Notes under the pieces: model-generated
The model's input: the letters and a program-made list of their open reading frames with translations, nothing else
Told to the model about the DNA's origin: nothing
The model's database searches: none
Assembly (NCBI GenBank): GCA_964034945.1
Contig: OZ035961.1
Coordinates: 46,364,184-46,428,183 of the forward strand
DNA length: 64,000 bases
Reading direction: 5' to 3'
Source of the DNA: Chrysopilus asiliformis
Taxonomy: Eukaryota; Arthropoda; Insecta; Diptera; Rhagionidae
Part shown: in pieces, positions 57,701-64,000 of the stretch
How positions within the stretch are numbered: position 1 is the stretch's first letter
Layout of the letters: every line of letters starts with the position of its first letter
Position numbers and translations under genes: made by a program

Positions 57701-59327
57701 GATTGGCGGAGCTCTGGGTAAAAGTAAGCGTAAAACTCGAACTGGCGATAAAAAACGAGTAGCTGCTGCACCTACAGCTTCAAATGCTAATAAATTGGGG
57801 GACCGAGGGCGGCGCACAGCTCTTCTAGTTCGAACAGTCGAAGAAGATAATCTGTTGACTACCCAAGAAACTACAGAACCGAATTATGAAACCTTAAATC
57901 CAAAAGCAATCGACAATCCCTATTATGAAAATATGACCAAGAGCGGAGCAGTTACAACAGAAGAGCAGCTGCCGAAAGACTCGAGGCCGAGCACTACGTC
58001 CAAGTCAGAAACTTTTAGGATTAACAAAAGTGCCAGTAATAGCAATATAACACGTCAAAATTCTCAAATGAACTCACAAGCGCAAACACCAGGTCCTACC
58101 TATAATCGGAGCAACTCACTAACAACGAGCCACTCGAATGCTGTCGGCAAGCATCTAAGTAGCCGTAAAAATAGCGAGAATTCAATGAATCTAAGCCGAA
58201 ATTTTGGTAGCTCACAAAATTTGGTCTCGACAAATCAGGGTAACTTATCGAAATCCAAGAACCGCAACAGTTTAAATTTGAAAAGTTCCACATCATCAGC
58301 CTCTGCTCATGAGCAAAATCGTTTGAGCCTTATTAACAGTAATGTGCCAACTAAACGAAGTAGTTCCAATGCCAATCTTAGACGCGAGAACTCAAGCTCA
58401 AATCTAAGATCAATTGATTCTACTTCTAGGGGTAATTTAGTGCGAAACTCAAGTAGCACGAATCTCAATTTGAAATCGTCATCGCTAAGTAGAGGTAGCG
58501 TCAGCAATATTCCCCGGGCAACGCTCGGCAGTTCAGCAACATGTAGCGCAGGTGGAATGGGAATTGCTCCTCCACCACCACCATTGCAGCCTCCGCCGCC
58601 ACCTCCATCCACTACACTTCAACCGCTGTTGTTATCAAACGCGAACGCCTTTTCACGACAGATGTCGCTACAACAAGCTAAGCTAACAGCACCGCCATCA
58701 ACGAACAATAGCTCCAGTACTAATCCTAATAATAGCAATTTAATCCTTAATTGTAGCTTAAATAGTAATAGTAATCATAGTAATAATCAGTTAACTAATA
58801 TAGCAAGACCGCACACTGCCGCTTGCGATGACATCAATAGTAGACGGCAACAATTCGATTGGCAGAAAGTATTGTTACCACCTGGCAATAACATTAACAT
58901 TAATAATAGTAATAGTAGTAGTCATAGCAATCAAATTAGGCATGGCAAAATGGATGAACAGATACCATCCGATTTAGAAGTTATGGTATCCGATGCTGAA
59001 AATCTAGTAAGTTAGGACGAAATTTTATCGAGTGAACTATACTCGTATATGTGTCAATTAAATTTGTTACTCATGCTTTACTTATTATTCGATGAAAAGC
59101 CTTAAACAAAGCAAACAAAAACAGAACAAAAAAAAATGTTTTATTAATACATTTTATCCATAAGAATTATATTGCTGTGCTTTTATGACTCTCTATCTCT
59201 TTATTATTAGTCACAAAAATTGTCATTATTAACCGCAGAAAATAAGTTTATTTTTTAACAATATTTTATTTGCATTTTTATTTTGTTTTTCCAGACCATG
59301 AAGTTCCCAGATATCCATATTAATTAA
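35823..59327 (+). CDS. kul: kuzbanian-like ADAM10-type metalloprotease, 3' part (5 exons)
   Basis: Joining 35823-35951, 41379-42097, 44399-44564, 56964-59006 and 59295-59327 gives one frame of 1029 residues plus stop, with GT/AG at every junction. The protein is a type I membrane protease of the ADAM10/Kuzbanian group, which sheds ectodomains such as Notch-pathway proteins at the cell surface. Order: zinc motif [12 protein letters not shown] (34-45), Met-turn (M60), Cys-rich disintegrin-like and membrane-proximal region (about 106-291), transmembrane helix (about 324-341), long cytoplasmic tail (342-1029). The disintegrin wording ([29 protein letters not shown]) and the long tail point to Drosophila Kul rather than Kuz, judged from memory. 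The signal peptide, prodomain and front of the protease domain are not in view. Confidence 0.85.
36011..37118 (-). mobile_element. Helitron-like element in the first intron
   Basis: On the minus strand it begins TCTATATATATATATATATA after A and ends GCTAG before T. The 5' part contains TGACTGACTCACTGACTCA and the phrase around CACGTAGGCGCTCACTAAGG, known to me from many arthropod Helitron-like repeats. The 3' part shares the GGAAGGTCCTGTGAGGATAAC unit with the copy at 25415. Mini-me-like copy F (36339-36923) is inserted in it. Confidence 0.55.
36339..36923 (+). mobile_element. mini-me-like element, copy F (intronic)
   Basis: Full outline with hairpin, GGGGGGTACCCCCCCCC palindrome (36601-36617), GACA/GACG array (about 36709-36790) and CATACGGGTATAA end. 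A small deletion removed part of the ATTTTACGAAAAACG segment seen in the other copies. Confidence 0.7.
37119..38266. other. Intronic sequence, nothing recognised
   Basis: AT-rich with no bounded element or exon signal. The frames at 37171-37374, 37827-38018 and 38020-38277 are minus-strand and featureless. Confidence 0.5.
38267..38852 (+). mobile_element. mini-me-like element, copy G (intronic)
   Basis: Full-length with hairpin, GGGGGGTACCCCCCC palindrome and microsatellite (about 38656-38720). The 3' end is CATACGGGTATAATAA. Confidence 0.7.
39258..39799 (-). mobile_element. mini-me-like element, copy H (intronic, reversed)
   Basis: The reverse orientation of copy A: TTATACCCGTATGGTGAAAC at the left and AGCTTTTGTTATGTTT at the right. 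The tetranucleotide array is the shortest of the full copies (four GTCC units plus one GTCT). Copies G and H, 400 bp apart and in opposite orientation, could pair as a long hairpin in the pre-mRNA. Confidence 0.7.
40026..40166. mobile_element. Small MITE (141 bp) with ATACGAGACAGTG ends
   Basis: The left end ATACGAGACAGTG and the right end CACTGTCTCGTAT are exact inverses. The interior is AT-rich. No clear duplication was seen. Confidence 0.45.
40312..41218. mobile_element. TA-flanked inverted-repeat element (pogo-like ends)
   Basis: Flanked by TA at 40310-40311 and 41219-41220. It begins GGGTAGGAGCGGGCATGTTG and ends with the near-inverse CAACATGACCGCTACTACCC. The phrase ATTCAAC(A/T)TGCCCGCC recurs inside (about 40490, 40830 and 40855). 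The outline matches the 45495-46460 element. No transposase was recognised. Directly downstream, CTATTTCACT-ATCATGTCAGC repeats at 41221 and 41271. Confidence 0.55.
41379..42097 (+). CDS. kul: Exon: Met-turn, disintegrin-like and Cys-rich region (kul)
   Basis: It begins phase 0 after AATTATAG with [18 protein letters not shown], so the third zinc ligand H44, the ADAM-typical D45 and the Met-turn methionine M60 are all here. The disintegrin-like region runs from [16 protein letters not shown] (C106 onward) through [13 protein letters not shown] and [15 protein letters not shown]. The membrane-proximal Cys-rich part contains [16 protein letters not shown] and [14 protein letters not shown]. It ends CNDYNG with two bases of a split Gly codon (phase 2), donor GTAAGA. 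All cysteine spacings look normal, with no stop or frameshift. Confidence 0.93.
42584..42690 (+). mobile_element. Old fragment related to the mini-me-like family
   Basis: TTGGTGTATGAGAAAGTTGT...GTTCTTAGATTTTTCGATAC...GCACCGTTT aligns in order with the middle of copy A (GATGTATGGGAGTTTTATGT...GATAAGATGCACCGTTTTTG) but with many substitutions. The phrase GGAYACGYCCGTTTTNGAAACC recurs nearby at 42401, 42700 and 42832. Confidence 0.4.
42884..43275 (-). mobile_element. Highly diverged relative of the mini-me-like family
   Basis: Read in reverse it has the same order as copy H: a TATCCTATATGGTCAAAYCA-type end, TACTTTACCG, TAGCGTGTTTAGAATTAT, then CATGCACCATCTGTCCGTGG where the microsatellite would be. 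Next come TAAAATTTAGCACAGCC, TTTTTTCGTAAAATGGAAG, GTGGTTTTCTCGAAAACGG and the ATACATGAAAATTC segment. There is no tetranucleotide array, only one or two GTCC/GTCT-like units. This may be an ancient subfamily that predates microsatellite growth. Confidence 0.5.
43498..44196. mobile_element. Inverted-repeat element with TCTGTACCCC ends
   Basis: The left arm TCTGTACCCCAAAGGTAAAC...CTGTCGTAA is inverted at the right as TTACGACAGTTTACC...GGGGTACAGA. A second complete inverted-repeat element (43664-44106) sits inside. No coding sequence or clear flanking duplication. Confidence 0.5.
43664..44106. mobile_element. MITE nested inside 43498-44196
   Basis: It begins AGGGTATTCACAGTCCTCTT and ends with the exact inverse. 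CAAT precedes the left end and follows the right, a possible 4-bp duplication. ACCG/CGGTAATT words recur inside. Confidence 0.55.
44399..44564 (+). CDS. kul: Exon: EGF-like end and transmembrane helix (kul)
   Basis: It completes the split Gly and reads [20 protein letters not shown], a membrane-proximal motif shared by ADAM10 relatives. [20 protein letters not shown] follows, then the start of the membrane helix [15 protein letters not shown]. The next exon supplies [10 protein letters not shown] as helix end and stop-transfer basic patch. Acceptor ACATTTTAG, donor GTAAGT, leaving in phase 0. Confidence 0.92.
45090..45331 (-). repeat. Diverged copies of the Helitron 121-bp unit
   Basis: The phrase GAAAACCGGATCC occurs twice, 120 bp apart (about 45139 and 45257). 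ATTAGTCGGCGAAAATTTTT and GCAGGCAAGGGGTTCTCAGA match, in reverse, the ATTAGTGGGCGAAAAATCTC and GCAGGCGAGGGGGTTTACTG stretches of the 23.5-kb array. It is therefore an older member of that Helitron family. Confidence 0.5.
45495..46460 (+). mobile_element. TA-flanked pogo-like transposon remnant
   Basis: TA lies on both sides (45493-45494, 46461-46462), with perfect 25-bp inverted ends starting GGGTAAAGTCGGGTGAAATG. The words GTGAAATGGAACA/TGTTCCATTTCACC recur inside at both ends. It keeps only the tail of a transposase gene (46066-46215). Perfect ends with a decayed gene suggest that it was mobilised in trans. Confidence 0.65.
46066..46215 (+). pseudogene. C-terminal zinc-finger-like tail of a pogo-type transposase
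   Basis: The frame reads [20 protein letters not shown], then [19 protein letters not shown] and a stop. The Cys/His spacing (C-x2-C, W-x-H-x3-C, C-x2-C) is the PHD-like tail seen on many insect DDE_1 (pogo/jerky-like) transposases. Just upstream, in a neighbouring frame, lies an acidic stretch ([19 protein letters not shown]), so a frameshift separates them. The catalytic domain is missing. Confidence 0.55.
46561..46762. mobile_element. MITE with perfect 55-bp inverted ends
   Basis: TA flanks both sides (46559-46560, 46763-46764). The arms begin AAGGGTGGTTAAATTTTAAG and remain identical for about 55 bp up to ACGTCAA. The perfect arms point to a young copy. TA duplication suggests the Tc1/mariner group. 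Confidence 0.7.
47344..47391. repeat. 16-bp minisatellite, three copies
   Basis: TTTGTGAGCCCAAATT-type units start at about 47344, 47360 and 47376. Confidence 0.5.
47465..47740. mobile_element. MITE with TGATTGTGTTTACATTG ends
   Basis: The left arm TGATTGTGTTTACATTGGGA...CTTTGAGGCGGCACGTC is inverted at the right with two mismatches, over about 40 bp. No coding sequence. The flanking duplication is unclear. Confidence 0.6.
48441..49038 (+). mobile_element. mini-me-like element, copy I (intronic)
   Basis: Full-length with GGGGGGTACCCCCCC palindrome, microsatellite at about 48829-48905 and CATACGGGTATAA end. The 5' hairpin has one change (CTATCTGG for CAATCTGG). Confidence 0.7.
49039..49834. 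other. Intronic sequence, nothing recognised
   Basis: AT-rich with no bounded element and no splice-flanked coding segment. Confidence 0.5.
49835..49970. mobile_element. Palindromic MITE (relative of 59694-59889)
   Basis: The arms of about 55 bp contain TTTTTTGGGCACTGTTTATC, AGAAATAAAAGCGAGATAA and their inverses, around a short loop. The motif GCGAGATAA and the C(A/G)CTGTNTATCA end are shared with 59694-59889. Confidence 0.6.
49971..50872. other. Intronic sequence, nothing recognised
   Basis: A short local duplication (TTTCTGCATNGTATTAGAAAT at about 50746 and 50777). Otherwise featureless. Confidence 0.45.
50873..51316. mobile_element. MITE with ACACCGCGTCTTGA ends
   Basis: ACACCGCGTCTTGA at the left and TCAAGACGCGGTGT at the right, 444 bp apart. 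GAAATTTCTTG/CAAGAGATTT-type words occur inside both arms. TA precedes the left end, but the right flank is AA, so the duplication type is uncertain. Confidence 0.5.
51317..52332. other. Intronic sequence, nothing recognised
   Basis: One dispersed copy of TTTTAAGCAATCGAC at about 52168 precedes the minisatellite that follows. No other feature. Confidence 0.45.
52333..52400. repeat. 17-bp minisatellite, four copies
   Basis: CCATTTTAAGCAATCGA is repeated four times, the first with a final G. A single related copy lies about 165 bp upstream. Confidence 0.7.
52401..54649. other. Intronic sequence, no feature recognised
   Basis: Poly-T tracts and AT-rich sequence. The frames at 52751-52948, 52815-53063 and 53605-53862 are featureless. 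No exon of the ADAM gene is seen here, and the phase-0 junction between 44564 and 56964 does not require one. Confidence 0.5.
54650..54953 (-). mobile_element. Helitron-like fragment (3' part)
   Basis: On the minus strand it ends GCTAG followed by T and carries the CCGACAACGGCGGGCATG stretch and the GGTCCTGAAGGCATAAC unit of the 25415 family. The 5' part is missing. Confidence 0.5.
54975..55520. mobile_element. Foldback element with about 104-bp inverted arms
   Basis: The arms begin GTGGTTAATTTTCCCTCTGG and run to GATTTTGAAAAGTAAACAA with only a few mismatches. The unique middle is about 335 bp. The 75-codon frame at 55063-55290 lies mostly in this middle and has no recognisable domain. Confidence 0.65.
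55685..55948 (-). mobile_element. mini-me-like element, 5' half (copy J)
   Basis: It ends (on the plus strand) AGCTTTTGTTATGTTT and contains the ATTGCCAgatTGGCAAT hairpin. At its inner end AAATGGACC joins directly to TACGAACG. The G/C palindrome between them in other copies is precisely absent, and the microsatellite side is lost. Confidence 0.65.
55949..56963. other. Intronic sequence up to the tail exon
   Basis: No element was recognised. The stretch ends ATTTTTCTTACAG, a strong acceptor for the exon at 56964. Confidence 0.55.
56964..59006 (+). CDS. kul: Exon: cytoplasmic tail of the kul-like ADAM
   Basis: 681 codons, phase 0. It opens [17 protein letters not shown] (helix end and basic stop-transfer) and [20 protein letters not shown], which I recall as typical of Kul orthologues. 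The next 200 residues are Lys/Arg-rich. The rest is Ser/Asn-rich and probably disordered. Visible docking motifs are NPYYENM (656-662, NPxY type) and a proline run [14 protein letters not shown] (about 874-890) that could bind SH3 or WW domains. AAC/AGC runs make low-complexity Asn/Ser stretches near the end, and VMVSDAENL closes the exon. A perfect donor, GTAAGT, follows at 59007. Reading through it adds only Val-Ser and a stop at 59013-59015. Confidence 0.88.
59295..59327 (+). CDS. kul: Tiny terminal exon [14 protein letters not shown] (kul)
   Basis: After TTGTTTTTCCAG the phase-0 reading is ACC ATG AAG... = [10 protein letters not shown] followed by TAA. It is far too short to be found by open-frame length. 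Support: an ideal donor at 59007, a good polypyrimidine tract and acceptor, matching phase, a compact 288-bp intron, and a non-repetitive, non-low-complexity peptide. The alternative is intron retention with the protein ending in VS. No transcript evidence is available here. Confidence 0.65.
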   Translation, partial: TMKFPDIHIN

Positions 59328-59334
59328 AAGCTTT

Positions 59335-59640
59335 TATTTAGCTTGCCTTCGTGTCTGTTTGTCTGTCTGTTCGTCTGTCAGATCAAATCTTGCAACCCAA
59401 TTTTGACCCACTTCCACTTGTCCGATTGACTTGAAATGTTGCACACTTATCCGATGACAATACAATATTTTCACTACTTCGTCCTTGTAAGGATAACGGA
59501 AGGTCCTGTAAGGATAACGTGATTATCCTTTTCTCCAAATTTTCCGGAAAAAAATCTATTCTGGGGGTTTTTGGGGTTGCTGAATACGATTCTCAAGTTA
59601 AAAAGCCTGTAAGGACATCTCAAATGTCAGGATATATATT
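59335..59640 (+). mobile_element. Helitron-family fragment after the gene
   Basis: TAGCTTGCCTTCGTGTCTGT, then GTTTGTCTGTCTG, CCACTTCCACTTGTCCGATT and GGAAGGTCCTGTAAGGATAAC follow the same order as the minus-strand fragment at 13800-14182. It starts only eight bases after the gene's stop codon, so it probably forms part of the 3' UTR. Confidence 0.5.
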
Positions 59641-59693
59641 CGAAGACTAAAAAGAACAAAATAAAAAAAATAAAAAATAAATTTTAAAAAAAA

Positions 59694-59889
59694 AGCTTTT
59701 ATTAAAAAAGAAAAAAATAATTTTCTGGACGCTGTGTATCACAAATATAAAAGCTTTTAAAAAGCGAGATAAAGCATAAAACAATAAAATAAAAATTTAT
59801 CTCGCTTTTAAAAAGCTTTTATATTTGTGATACACAGCGTCCAGAAAACTATTTTTTTCTTTTTAGTGCATTCTTTTTTAATAAAAGCT
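59694..59889. mobile_element. Palindromic MITE with long inverted arms
   Basis: The arms of about 75-85 bp include TCTGGACGCTGTGTATCACA, AATATAAAAGCTTTT and AAAGCGAGATAA, with a 12-nt difference near the outer end (TGCACTAAAAAG only on the right). It is related to 49835-49970. Confidence 0.65.
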
Positions 59890-60119
59890 TTTTTTTAAAA
59901 AAAAATTTTTTATTTTTTTTTTTATTAGAATTAAAGCCCTTCATATCACGGGTAACGTGAGGCGAGCAACTTGAAAAGTCGTCGAATCGGCAGTCGCCTG
60001 TGATCTTGCGGAATTCCTACCAATATTGCGGGGTTAAATTCTAGTAGTAGTTAATGACGAAGGCCACGTTTAAAATGCATCAATAACTATGCAGATAGCA
60101 GAATACGGGTTTACAGCAA

Positions 60120-60240
60120 GGAGAAGGGAGAGTTTAGTGGACGAAAACTTTCTTTAGGGAAAAACCTACTCAATTGCGAAAACCGTTTTCTCGAATGGTT
60201 AAGAAGAGAGCATGCGGCGAGTAAGAAGTAGGGGGTAGAT
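60120..60240 (-). repeat. Single diverged copy of the Helitron 121-bp unit
   Basis: TTTAGTGGACGAAAACTTTC...GCGAAAACCGTTTTCTCGAA...GTAGGGGGTAGATT matches the 23.5-kb unit in reverse, segment by segment. It is heavily diverged. Confidence 0.4.
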
Positions 60241-61040
60241 TGAGTTGATATATAGCCTAGAAAATGTCCCTCATTACTAAGAATATATATTGGAAAACCG
60301 CATTAACCAAAAGTTCAGCAAAATAACTGTAAATGACTTTAAAGACTTTTTAGAAGAGGAAATAATTTTTGGAAGCCAATTGTTTGTATAGGGCGGGGGT
60401 CATAAAAAAGTAACTACCGACTCCCTCCAGGGTCGATTTGAAGTTTTTGGTGGTTGATTTTCATTTTTTTCCACTGTCATTCCCTAAAACCAGACATCAA
60501 CAAAACTTTGGAATCGGACTCCTTGTGATGTGCAGAATGCCGGCCTAAAAGAATTTCTCCATACTTGAACTCCAAAAACGACATCAATAATTAAAATTCT
60601 GTTCAAAAAAAAGGTTTTGCCTTAAACTTTTCAAAATTTTAATCATTGCCTGGTCAGATGGTAAGAGAATGTGGTTTTACTGTCAAGCGCTTTCTGAATG
60701 CACCAATATAAATTTCAGAGATGACCAAATTTCCTTCTAAAATAACTTATATTATTGTAAAAACCGGACCAAATCCCATTGTTCGCTGAGGAAATAATAA
60801 AGGAAGGGATAAGAAAGAAGGGTAAAATTTGTTTCACCGAATTGTTTATATTACTGTTCCCGTTCCCGTTCCCTTTAAAATATACAAATGCCTATATCGC
60901 GAAACGGGTATCTAAACAAGGTGCACATTGTTCATTCTGATTAAAAGCCTGTAACTGATTCAGCCTAATTCAACCATCCACACGTTTCAATTTTCGCTTT
61001 CAAAAAGAATGACTCAACGAAAACATAATCTAAAAAAATG
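60241..61040. other. Intergenic stretch, nothing recognised
   Basis: No bounded element, gene or RNA was seen. Confidence 0.45.
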
Positions 61041-61400
61041 GAGGCAAATCTTGATTATCTGAAATAATGTTTGCAAGCATAGTTTAAAAAATCGAAATGT
61101 TTAAATAATCGCAACAAAAAAAATTTCTAGCAACATATACTTAAATAATCAAATACTGTTTTATTTACGTTTTTACCGATAACCGGTTGCAATATCTTAG
61201 TGTTTTACCGATGGTAATTATCAATTCTGAGAAATTTTTCAATGGTTTTTTCGGTTTGATTCTTTTGGGGCGCATTTATTTTAGAAAAGTTCAAATAATA
61301 GAACATAAGCTCAAATATTAGAGGTAATGAACGAAAAAATTGTTGGTTCAAATAACTGGGAGTTCAAATAGATAGTGTTCAAATAATCGAGATTTGCCTG
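61041..61400. mobile_element. pogo/Tigger-type MITE
   Basis: GAGGCAAATCTTGATTATCT at the left and TAATCGAGATTTGCCTG at the right, then TA. The phrase TTCAAATAAT recurs several times near the right end. No transposase. Confidence 0.5.
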
Positions 61401-61699
61401 TACAGCATTAAAAAAATTAGTGTAATTCAATTTTTGTTAACAGTATACAGTTTTGTAAACAATCAAGTACATATTCGAGATTTCGTCAGATTTTTGAACA
61501 AAAAAATATCGTGTCAAAATGTTTTTATATATACGAGCGGATGGAGGTGTTATGTCACAAATTTTTCAAATATGATTTATTTTATGTACGAAGGTGTTAT
61601 GTGGTATTCTATCATATGGCAAAGCTAAAAATACAAGAATCTTATTTGCTGAGGAGATGTGGACGAAGGAGTGAAGAAGTTATGTCGCATTTTATTTAA

Positions 61700-61911
61700 C
61701 ACTAAACATACCATAAGCGGTCTTTTGACCACTTGACTTCATGACTTTTTGTATTTATTATACATATATACACTTAATATTCTATCATTATTTTTTATTT
61801 ATATTTTCTTTACTTTGAGTAATACTTGTCATATACCATTATCTACCACAGCCGGTCATTTGACCGCCCATGGTAGAAATAGGTATGTATTAAGTGCTGG
61901 TATGTTTAGTG
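61700..61911. mobile_element. piggyBac-type MITE
   Basis: TTAA lies on both sides (61696-61699, 61912-61915). The ends are CACTAAACATACCA and TGGTATGTTTAGTG. Internal GGTCTTTTGACC and GGTCATTTGACC are near-palindromes. Confidence 0.7.
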
Positions 61912-62207
61912 TTAAGTTTTGAATGAAAGAAAGTATTCAACTTCAAATATATCGGTATTTAATTTTTGTTACATAACACCTTCATCCTCGTGTGTCTTCA
62001 GTTCCAAAAAAAAATTTGAATACTTTAGCTTGGCACACAAAACAATAAAAAACGGTCACTAAACATCAACAAAACGATAGATACATACCAGTAAAAATAT
62101 AAATGTGTTTAAAATATCTCCAAATGCAGTAAGTATAATACATATGTATCTACATTAAAGTTATTGTATTTCATGAACTGTTTTCACACCAAGAAAAATA
62201 TCTCTTA

Positions 62208-62534
62208 AGGCCAGTTCAGACTATATAAGTACTTAGTCAAGTGATAAATCATTAACTTCCCAGCGAAGATGTCTTTCATACTTTACTAATAAAGTATTGG
62301 TAACGCGTATTAACCCATTCACGACCGGCGTCGCCATTATAAGATAAGTCTTATAAGACATATGACAGATATTTATTTACTAGATAAAACTTATCCAGCA
62401 GTTGTGAAACAGGCCCTTAATCGATAAACTAAACTATTTGACTAAATTGATACTAAATTAGTATGTTCCCACTAGTTTAGTTAATAAATGAGTTTGCTAC
62501 TTGACTAAAATACTTATATAGTCTTAACTGGCCT
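62208..62534. mobile_element. Tourist/Harbinger-type MITE with TTA duplication
   Basis: TTA flanks both sides (62205-62207, 62535-62537). The arms are AGGCCAGTTCAGACTATATA and the inverse TATATAGTCTTAACTGGCCT, extending to ACTTGACTAA. The centre holds a TTATAAGAC/GTCTTATAA palindrome. Confidence 0.65.
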
Positions 62535-63032
62535 TTAGATAAACATGTAAACGAATAACAGCAATGGTGAATTCCTTAATGCTCTGCTATTGAAATAGAT
62601 AAAATATTTTCAGCCTCACCGTGCTGAGAAATCTAAAGACGTACTTATTTTCTTCAAATAAATGAACAGAAATATTTGAAATGTTAAGCTCATTTTGTTG
62701 AAATTCCATTTGTTAATTAACATAATGTTAAAGGGTGAACTTTGTGAAATTGTAATCCGGTTAAAGAAACATAAATTGCAATGCTATTTAGATTTTCTTC
62801 CTTAAATATTTAATGAAAGATTATTAAATTATATCAACTGCCTCTTATATTAGCAAATATGTAATTGATTTTTTTTATAAATATTACATTTCTTATGTGG
62901 TCAGTTGTTACAAATCAATTGTTACCAACCAAATAATGGGGGTATGTGTCTGAAGAGTAAAATTTACAATACGTATTTTATGAACTAGCACCCAAAAAAA
63001 ATCGTCAGAGTATTAGAATTAAATTTTATTAA
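62535..63032. other. Intergenic stretch, nothing recognised
   Basis: AT-rich, no bounded element or gene. Confidence 0.45.
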
Positions 63033-63654
63033 CCCTGGACCCGTGTACTGGGCACTGAGTGCCCAGAACGATTTTCGAACCGAAATTAATCATATTTTTA
63101 ATAAAGAATATGATGAAATGCAATATATTTCTGAAAGATACTGAAATTTAGAATACAAAAACAAAAAAAAATCCAAATTACATATCTTCGGGGGGGGTTG
63201 TGGAAGGTGTTAAAAAAAAGCGTAATATCGTGTACTTGGGCACTCAGTGCCCAAGTCAGTACATTTTGTATGAATTTTATTTTTATTTTGATTACAGCTT
63301 TGGGTTTTTCCCCTTTTATGATTTTTCTTGTATGCAGATATTATATTGTATTGTTATATTATTTATATTATAATATTTATATTGTATTGTTGTCATGTAT
63401 TGCATTTTCTTTCGTGGAGTACATGATTTGTTGGAGAAATCGAGTACCAGATTCGCGAGCTTACAAGGTGGTCTATATTCTCAGTCGATTTTTGCAAATT
63501 ATATTTTCCCATTGTATTTCTACTTGTTTAACGAATAAACCAATTTTTATGGTTTTTAAACAAACCAGCCATACATTTTCTATTGGAATTGCATCTGGGC
63601 ACTGAGTGCCCAAGTACACGATAAATGAAAGTTTTATAGTACACGGGTCCAGGG
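63033..63654. mobile_element. piggyBac-type non-autonomous element
   Basis: TTAA lies on both sides (63029-63032, 63655-63658). The ends are CCCTGGACCCGTGTACT and the inverse AGTACACGGGTCCAGGG. The palindrome GGGCACTGAGTGCCC (or its CTCAG form) occurs three times: near each end and at about 63239. The hydrophobic 135-codon frame at 63198-63605 reads through the element and ends in its right arm. It has no recognisable domain. Confidence 0.7.
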
Positions 63655-64000
63655 TTAATTTCATGCAGCAACTTTTCATAAAGTGTGGCTTTAACATATT
63701 ACGGCGTCACTTCATTAGGGAAGTTCACAATTTATTGTTTTAATTTTATATGAAAAACAGAAATCCAAGCTTAAAACATCGTTATTATTTCAAAGTCAAT
63801 CTAAAACTAAACTATTTGATCTTAGAATTTGATTATCTACCTTATTATCTACCTTACAATGAGAAGAATGCAAAGTGCGTTTTCACAGGTGTGTAATTTC
63901 AGTTGAAATTAGAAGATGTCATGTTTGTTGGTTTCTTTTGGTGTTTGGTGGAGAAATCATGTTAACTTGGATACGAAATTTGCAATGAAATATTTTATAA
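63655..64000. other. End of window, nothing recognised
   Basis: AT-rich sequence without a recognisable gene or element. Confidence 0.45.

Noticed and set aside
63198..63605. Hydrophobic 135-codon frame resembling a membrane protein
   Set aside because: It lies wholly inside a TTAA-flanked inverted-repeat element and runs into its right arm; hydrophobicity comes from T-rich sequence.

Overview
The window is an AT-rich, repeat-dense piece of an insect nuclear genome, most likely a fly (Diptera). The evidence is one spliced gene whose protein reads as a Kuzbanian-like (ADAM10-type) metalloprotease, long introns, and many copies of a (GTCY)n-microsatellite element of the dipteran mini-me/DINE-1 kind. 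There is no sign of bacterial gene organisation, rRNA, intact tRNA or CRISPR.

The only host gene I can support is the 3' part of a kuzbanian-like ADAM gene on the + strand, in five exons: 35823-35951, 41379-42097, 44399-44564, 56964-59006 and a ten-codon last exon 59295-59327. The reading frame is continuous across all four junctions and gives 1029 residues. They cover the end of the catalytic domain with the zinc motif, the disintegrin and cysteine-rich part, the single transmembrane helix and a 690-residue Ser/Asn-rich cytoplasmic tail. The exons for signal peptide, prodomain and the front of the protease were not found, so they should lie upstream of 35823 or before the window.

The first 35.8 kb is mobile-element debris, either intronic or intergenic. 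It holds mini-me-like copies, Helitron-like elements with TC...CTAG ends, hAT elements with 8-bp duplications, piggyBac-type TTAA elements, pogo-type elements and Harbinger-type elements with 3-bp duplications. Two nested stacks stand out. 20804-26795 is a Harbinger-like element broken by a hAT (itself broken by another element) and by a 3.8-kb element of unknown family that carries a Helitron start, 121-bp repeats and a 1.26-kb homopurine GGGAAA array. 29379-31929 is a Harbinger element with 51-bp inverted ends carrying a mini-me fragment and a nearly complete mariner.

The introns of the gene (35952-41378, 42098-44398, 44565-56963) hold more of the same families, including a very old relative of the mini-me-like element. 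Downstream of the gene (59328-64000) are Helitron fragments and several inverted-repeat elements. I saw no new multi-gene system. The observations I rate highest are the tiny terminal exon competing with a retained-intron stop, the homopurine array, the unknown 3.8-kb element with its unrecognised ORF, and the series of Harbinger-type derivatives that keep only the start of their ORF.
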